Shown here one piece after another: positions 30,963 through 34,701 of a stretch of 34,701 nt of DNA. Numbering within the stretch: position 1 is the stretch's first letter; the number at the start of each line of letters is the position of its first letter. The stretch covers positions 1-34,701 of the forward strand of contig BJHF01000071.1 of the NCBI GenBank assembly GCA_014191855.1, read 5' to 3'. This stretch comes from Deltaproteobacteria bacterium. Lineage in GTDB: Bacteria; Myxococcota_A; UBA796; SXON01. Position numbers and translations under genes: made by a program. The notes below the pieces were generated by a model. That model did not search any database and was not told where the DNA came from. It saw only the letters and a program-made list of their open reading frames with translations.

Positions 30963-32123
30963 ATGCTCACGATTGTCCACCGCGCGCGTGCTGCCATTAC
31001 GGTCGTTGGCGGGAGCGGGCTCTTGGTGCTCGCCGCCTGTACCCAACCGCAGCGGTCTCCCACGGCCCGCGAGGACGGGATCACCCAAAACACCGGAGGA
31101 ACCGACGACACGAGCGCAGACGCGATGGACGCCAGCGCCGATCCTGGCGACAGCGACACCGGCTCCGGCAGTGGCGTCGACTCCGCGATGGACACCGGCG
31201 ACCCCCGCGATTCCGGCGCCGATACGGGGGAGACGGGCCCCGGCGCGGACACGGGCGACATCGAGGAAACCGCGGCCGTAGAAACCATCAAGACCGTCTT
31301 CGTTCTCGTGATGGAGAACCACAACTGGCACGACATCCTCGGGAATGCCGACGCGCCGTACATCAACGACACCCTGCTGCCCATGGCCAGTTCCACCGAC
31401 AACTACTACGGAAACCCGTTGGCCATCCACCCGAGCCTGCCCAACTACATCTGGATGGAGTCGGGGGACAACCACGACATCTGGAGTGACGACGACCCCT
31501 CCGCGGACAACGTGATCAGCGCGGATCACCTCTCCGCGCAGCTGGAGGCCGCGGGCCTCTCGTGGCGCAGCTACCAGGAAGACATGCCCGAGGGGATTTG
31601 CCCGATCTACTCCTACGGCCTGTACGCACCCAAACACAACCCCTTTGTGTACTTCGAGGATGTGTCGGGCTCTCCCCCTTCAACCTCCGCAACACACTGC
31701 ATCGACCACATGGCGCCATACACCCAACTGGAGGCCGACCTCGCTGCGGGTACGGTGGCCAGCTACAATTTCATCACCCCGAACCAGTGCAATGACATGC
31801 ACAACGCGAGCGGTTGTGCCACGGACTCGCAAGTGAAGAACGGGGACGACTGGCTCGCCATCGCCGTGCCGCAGATCCTCGCGTCCGACGCCTGGGCGGA
31901 TGGCGGTGTGCTGTTCATCACGTGGGACGAGAGCGAGGGTGGCGAGTACCCGATCGGCATGATCGTGCTTTCACCCCTCGCAAAGGGCGGCGGCTACGTC
32001 GGCACCACGCGCTACTACCACAGCTCGCTGCTGCGCACCGTCGAGGAGATCTTCGGGCTCCCGCTCCTCGGGGACGCCGCGGCGCAAGACAACCTTTCCG
32101 ACCTGTTCACCACCTTCCCCTGA
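30963..32123 (+). CDS. Phosphoesterase-family lipoprotein (acid phosphatase/phospholipase C-like)
   Basis: 386 aa. The signal peptide has a basic n-region and lipobox LAAC (Cys 26), followed by a long Asp/Thr/Gly/Ser-rich linker (about 40-105). The catalytic domain begins at VFVLVMENHNWHDILG, the start motif of the PF04185 phosphoesterases (phospholipase C, AcpA). Further motifs are LPNYIWMESGDNHDIWSD, APKHNPFVYF, NQCNDMHN, ITWDESEGGE and YYHSSLLRTVEEIFGLPLLG. The metal-binding E, N, D and H residues all appear present. Probably a surface acid phosphatase or phosphodiesterase. Unlike most genes here it has a leader and a Shine-Dalgarno site, and its signal peptide is of normal length. Confidence 0.88.
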   Translation: MLTIVHRARAAITVVGGSGLLVLAACTQPQRSPTAREDGITQNTGGTDDTSADAMDASADPGDSDTGSGSGVDSAMDTGDPRDSGADTGETGPGADTGDIEETAAVETIKTVFVLVMENHNWHDILGNADAPYINDTLLPMASSTDNYYGNPLAIHPSLPNYIWMESGDNHDIWSDDDPSADNVISADHLSAQLEAAGLSWRSYQEDMPEGICPIYSYGLYAPKHNPFVYFEDVSGSPPSTSATHCIDHMAPYTQLEADLAAGTVASYNFITPNQCNDMHNASGCATDSQVKNGDDWLAIAVPQILASDAWADGGVLFITWDESEGGEYPIGMIVLSPLAKGGGYVGTTRYYHSSLLRTVEEIFGLPLLGDAAAQDNLSDLFTTFP

Positions 32124-32153
32124 TCGTGGCCGGGAAGGCGCGCCGTTCCCCGT

Positions 32154-32732
32154 TCATCGGTACCACTTCAACGAATCCCGCTCCCGAGGAAGAGCCTCGC
32201 CCAGCATCTCTTCCAGGGTGGTGAGCCACGCTTCGATGATCGTGGCGGCCCCTGCAAGCTCAGGCGCGCCGAGGCTCCGACGAAGGATAGAAACCATGTT
32301 CCCGCCCGCCGCGTTGGCGCGGAGCAGGCGTAGAACCTCCGCGTCTGCCGGCGCTGGCCAAGCGTGAATCGCCGCCACCTGCGCGGACACCCGAAGCGTG
32401 TCATGCGCCGGCACCCCCGCCAAGGCGGCCAAGGCAGCGCTCGTGTCACCAGCGACGACAGCGGCCCGGTGCGCGGACCAGTGCGGCGCCAATACAAGCT
32501 CCCTCGCGCACAATGGAACCCCCGTCACATAGCCTCGAACCTCCGTTTCGCTGACGACGGTCTCCGCGGAGTCACCGCCGTCCGTATCGGTCCGCATCCA
32601 CCGTCCTTCGGGCGGGGGCTCCGGGTCGAATCGGTAGTCGGTGCTGTACCCCACGCCGCCACCCCCGACGGTTTCTCCGCCGCGAATGGCCGCGATCACC
32701 AGATCCAGCTCGGCGGGCGAGAGGGGAATCAC
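32154..32732 (-). CDS. Hypothetical cytoplasmic protein (start uncertain)
   Basis: 192 aa if it begins with the GTG at 32732, directly after an in-frame TAG (32735-32733). No signal peptide or membrane helix. The N-terminal part has a Gly-rich segment (GGETVGGGGVGYSTDYRFDP) and a Thr/Asp segment. The C-terminal part is Ala/Leu-rich and helical (AALAALAGVPAHDTLRVSAQ, then ADAEVLRLLRANAAGG), resembling HEAT or TPR-like helical repeats. Not recognised. A 19-codon open stretch lies in the same frame just before the TAG and carries a promoter-like motif. The reading frame could therefore be a broken longer gene. Confidence 0.5.
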   Translation of the reverse strand: MIPLSPAELDLVIAAIRGGETVGGGGVGYSTDYRFDPEPPPEGRWMRTDTDGGDSAETVVSETEVRGYVTGVPLCARELVLAPHWSAHRAAVVAGDTSAALAALAGVPAHDTLRVSAQVAAIHAWPAPADAEVLRLLRANAAGGNMVSILRRSLGAPELAGAATIIEAWLTTLEEMLGEALPRERDSLKWYR

Positions 32733-32792
32733 CTACAAACCGGGCGCGAGGTTCGCGATCGCGATGCGACAGGATCGGGAGAGGGCGTCCAT
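32733..32792 (-). other. Short in-frame open stretch upstream of the hypothetical gene
   Basis: ATG at 32792 opens 19 codons (MDALSRSCRIAIANLAPGL) ending in TAG at 32735-32733, immediately followed in the same frame by the GTG of the next coding region. A GCTACC motif (TA T at 32806) lies 14 nt before the ATG. It may be a leader peptide, or the true N-terminus of the next gene interrupted by a stop codon. Confidence 0.3.
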
Positions 32793-32898
32793 GTCGGTAG
32801 AGGGTAGCGCATGACCCCGCCCTTCGACCAGTGCTGGGGCGATGGCCGAATCCCGGTCCCCTTCGTCAGGCGGGCGTTTCTGGCCATCGCGCCGCCAC

Positions 32899-34644
32899 CT
32901 ACATCCCGCTTCCAAACACCGCATACACCACGCCACCCCCGAGGTCTGGGGCGCTGATCACCAGGTCGATCCAGCCGTCGCCGTCCACGTCGCCGCTGGT
33001 GAGCGCTGTTCCGAGCGAGTCGTTCAGCCCACCGCCGAGCTCAACGCCCACGTCCTCGACGTCGGCCACGACGAGCGTCGCGGCACCAGGCACCCACCAC
33101 ACCGCTCCGGCGTCCGGGGCGCTGACCAGGAGATCGCCGAAGCCGTCCTTATCCACGTCACCCGTGGCGTGAACGGCCGAACCCAGCACGTTCCGGCCCG
33201 TCAATCGGGCGTCGGCATACGCCAACTCGACGGAGGCGAGCGACGCGCTGCCGCGAACAATCCAAACGTTGGACCCGAACCCCGACCCGATCACCAGGTC
33301 CGCGTACCCATCGGCGTCCAGGTCACCGCCGGTCACAGCGAAGCCGGCGTAGTCGCGGCCCGCGCCCGCGTACATCGCATCCGCGTCGTCATCCGTCCGC
33401 TCGTCGAGCGATCCGCCGAGGAAAATGCGCGCGGCACCTGCGTAGTCGTCCTCGCCGTACGCGCCGATCAGCACGTCGGCCAGGCCATCGCCATCGACGT
33501 CGCCCGGGCTCGCCACGGCACGCCCGAAATACGCGGCCGACCGTGTGCCCCGAAACCACGGCTCTACCGTGTGGCCACCCGCCCCCACCCGCCACACCGC
33601 GCCGCGGCCGGGGTGGTTCCCCACCGCGATCTCGGCCTGCCCGTCCCCGTCAACATCGCCGACATCGGAGATCGCCACCCCGAACCAACCGTTCCCGTCC
33701 ACCGAAAGGGTCCAGTCTGCCTCCCCCGAGCCGGGGCGTACGCGCACCTGGTCGTCGTCACCGCCGAGGATGTCGAGCAGCCCGTCGCCGTCTACATCCG
33801 CGCACGCCACGGCGTCCCCGCCCGCGCCGAGGCGCAGCTCCGTGATGGATTCCCACGGCGCGCTGGGCAACATCCAGGCATCGCCCTCCAGGCCGGCGCC
33901 GACGATCACCTCGTCCGCACCGTCGCGATCCAGGTCGCACGCCACCAGGGCCGTGCCGAGGCGATCGTAGTCCCCGCCGCTCTCGGCCCGCAGGCCCGCA
34001 TCCGCTTCCAGGACTTGCTCCGCGATCCGGCAGCTCGAGCCTCCGTCGCAGCTCTGGTCCACGCCGTCGCGACAAATCGGCTCCGCGGCGGGGTTCACGG
34101 CCCCGTTCCGATCGTCGCAGTCGGTCCCGGCGTCCACGCCCACCGGCGGCGTCGCGTCGGCGTAGCCGTCATCGTCCTCGTCGCGACCGCAGGGCACGCC
34201 GTCCGTAGCGCCCGCGCCGGGAAAGGCTGATCCGTCGCCGTCATCACAGTCGCCGTCGAGCGCAGCGAGCCCTTCGCCGAGGCAGGCGCAGCGCTCGTCG
34301 CCGGCGCCGAAACCATCCCCGTCCCCGTCCAACCAGGCCGGCACGCAGTCGACCGCGCCGTCTTCGTCCTGCAGCGCGTCGCAGTCGTTGTCCGCCCAGT
34401 CGCCGCACAATTCCGCGCTGGCAGGGGACGCCTTTGCTTCGTGATCGTCGCAATCGCCGCCCACTTCGGCCGGAAACGCTGCCGACGCTTCGCACGCGCA
34501 GGTCGTCGCTGCATCGTCCCCGAAGCCGTCGCCGTCGGCGTCCGCGTACCAGGTCACGCAGGCTGCGCATTCGTTGGAGCCTCGTGCCTCTACGGGTGAA
34601 TCTGCGGGCTCTGGGGCGGTGAGGCAGCCGAGGAGCAGGAACAT
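32899..34644 (-). CDS. Surface lipoprotein with MopE-type motifs and FG-GAP repeats
   Basis: 581 aa from the ATG at 34644; an in-frame TAG 15 nt upstream fixes it. The signal is only MFLLLGC, with Cys 7. Residues about 25-205 carry three Asp-rich motifs of the MopE/putative metal-binding type (YADADGDGFGD, GGDCDDHEAKASP, WADNDCDALQDEDG, LDGDGDGFGAG, GTDCDDRNGAVNP), with many Cys likely in disulfides. Residues about 225-581 are seven or so FG-GAP repeats (DRDGADEVIVGAG, DVDGDGLLDILGG, DVDGDGQAEIAVG, DLDADGYADLVIG and others), predicted to form an integrin-like seven-bladed propeller with calcium loops. Likely a cell-surface adhesion or binding protein. Confidence 0.88.
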   Translation of the reverse strand: MFLLLGCLTAPEPADSPVEARGSNECAACVTWYADADGDGFGDDAATTCACEASAAFPAEVGGDCDDHEAKASPASAELCGDWADNDCDALQDEDGAVDCVPAWLDGDGDGFGAGDERCACLGEGLAALDGDCDDGDGSAFPGAGATDGVPCGRDEDDDGYADATPPVGVDAGTDCDDRNGAVNPAAEPICRDGVDQSCDGGSSCRIAEQVLEADAGLRAESGGDYDRLGTALVACDLDRDGADEVIVGAGLEGDAWMLPSAPWESITELRLGAGGDAVACADVDGDGLLDILGGDDDQVRVRPGSGEADWTLSVDGNGWFGVAISDVGDVDGDGQAEIAVGNHPGRGAVWRVGAGGHTVEPWFRGTRSAAYFGRAVASPGDVDGDGLADVLIGAYGEDDYAGAARIFLGGSLDERTDDDADAMYAGAGRDYAGFAVTGGDLDADGYADLVIGSGFGSNVWIVRGSASLASVELAYADARLTGRNVLGSAVHATGDVDKDGFGDLLVSAPDAGAVWWVPGAATLVVADVEDVGVELGGGLNDSLGTALTSGDVDGDGWIDLVISAPDLGGGVVYAVFGSGM

Positions 34645-34654
34645 CTGCGGATCG

Positions 34655-34662
34655 ATCTAACG
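34655..34662 (-). promoter_or_regulatory. Predicted -10 element of MopE/FG-GAP gene
   Basis: CGTTAGAT on the minus strand, T of TA at 34659, 15 nt before the ATG at 34644. Confidence 0.4.
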
Positions 34663-34701
34663 TTGCGGCCCGGCCCCGAAGCCGTGGCACTGACGGACGT
34701 C

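Noticed and set aside
26428..32735. Reassignment of TAG as a sense codon, suggested by two in-frame TAG junctions
   Set aside because: TAG also ends other well-defined genes here, such as the HTTM gene at 2165-2167 and the PEGA gene at 16937-16935, so it works as a stop.
34684..34701. A possible plus-strand gene starting with GTG at 34684
   Set aside because: Only six codons are visible. The nearest TA is 26 nt away without the usual G, so I cannot support it.
1..34701. tRNA, rRNA, CRISPR arrays, insertion sequences, phage genes
   Set aside because: I looked for cloverleaf arms, regularly spaced identical repeats, transposase or integrase motifs and terminal inverted repeats, and found none convincing.

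Overview
The window is about 34.7 kb of very GC-rich, densely packed bacterial chromosome. I infer a Myxococcota-type (deltaproteobacterial) organism. The main evidence is three proteins ending in Cys-Gly-Cys, a short hydrophobic stretch and an Arg cluster, which resembles the MYXO-CTERM sorting tag. Supporting evidence is Asp/Thr-rich low-complexity linkers on lipoproteins, MopE-type Asp-rich repeats with FG-GAP repeats, PEGA repeats, an HTTM protein, and a mix of class III cyclase, GGDEF and PP2C signalling proteins. I see no mobile element, CRISPR array, rRNA or tRNA.

Layout. 1-61: start of a lipoprotein gene leaving the window on the minus strand. 130-2167 (+): greB followed by two membrane-protein genes joined by ATGA overlaps. 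6554-2177 (-): an RluA-type pseudouridine synthase, an unknown protein, a C-terminally tagged sulfatase and a beta-propeller lipoprotein, tightly coupled. 6599-7240 (+): transglutaminase-like protein. 7241-7658: non-coding, with a four-copy 20-bp repeat cluster. 7659-9678: convergent methyltransferase (+) and aminotransferase (-). 9709-11793: convergent nucleotide cyclase (+) and diguanylate cyclase (-) whose stop codons abut. 13380-11846 (-): YdcZ-like membrane protein and a sugar dehydrogenase lipoprotein. 14225-13524 (-): acidic lipoprotein with a terminator. 14458-15339 (+): membrane-anchored coiled-coil protein. 15343-16075: divergent small secreted protein and GNAT acetyltransferase. 22136-16057 (-): five-gene run of a polytopic membrane protein, tagged surface protein, PP2C phosphatase, PEGA protein and DUF3616-like lipoprotein. 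22166-23330: convergent alpha/beta hydrolase and ArsC/YffB-like protein. 23392-27816 (+): giant Ig-repeat lipoprotein and tagged beta-helix protein. 29127-27896 (-): two exported unknowns. 29168-32123 (+): PNGase F-like lipoprotein and a phosphoesterase lipoprotein. 34644-32154 (-): MopE/FG-GAP lipoprotein and an unknown.

How the genes work together. Roughly half of the genes encode envelope or surface proteins, and several are predicted carbohydrate or ester hydrolases (sulfatase, PNGase F-like, phosphoesterase, GH-like propeller, sugar dehydrogenase). This suits a bacterium that degrades or scavenges external glycoconjugates. The rest is regulation and housekeeping.

The most striking cross-cutting signal is at gene starts. 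Nineteen start codons carry an extended -10-like motif (usually G-N-T-A-G/T/C) whose TA lies 10-15 nt upstream, most often exactly 12. That spacing puts transcription initiation on the start codon, so widespread leaderless mRNAs are predicted. It would explain five divergent gene pairs with only 29-44 bp between start codons, a perfect 18-bp palindrome serving two genes at once, and two upstream stop codons that double as the -10 TA of the next gene. Several exported proteins also have unusually short, uncharged signal peptides, two of them fixed by in-frame upstream stops.
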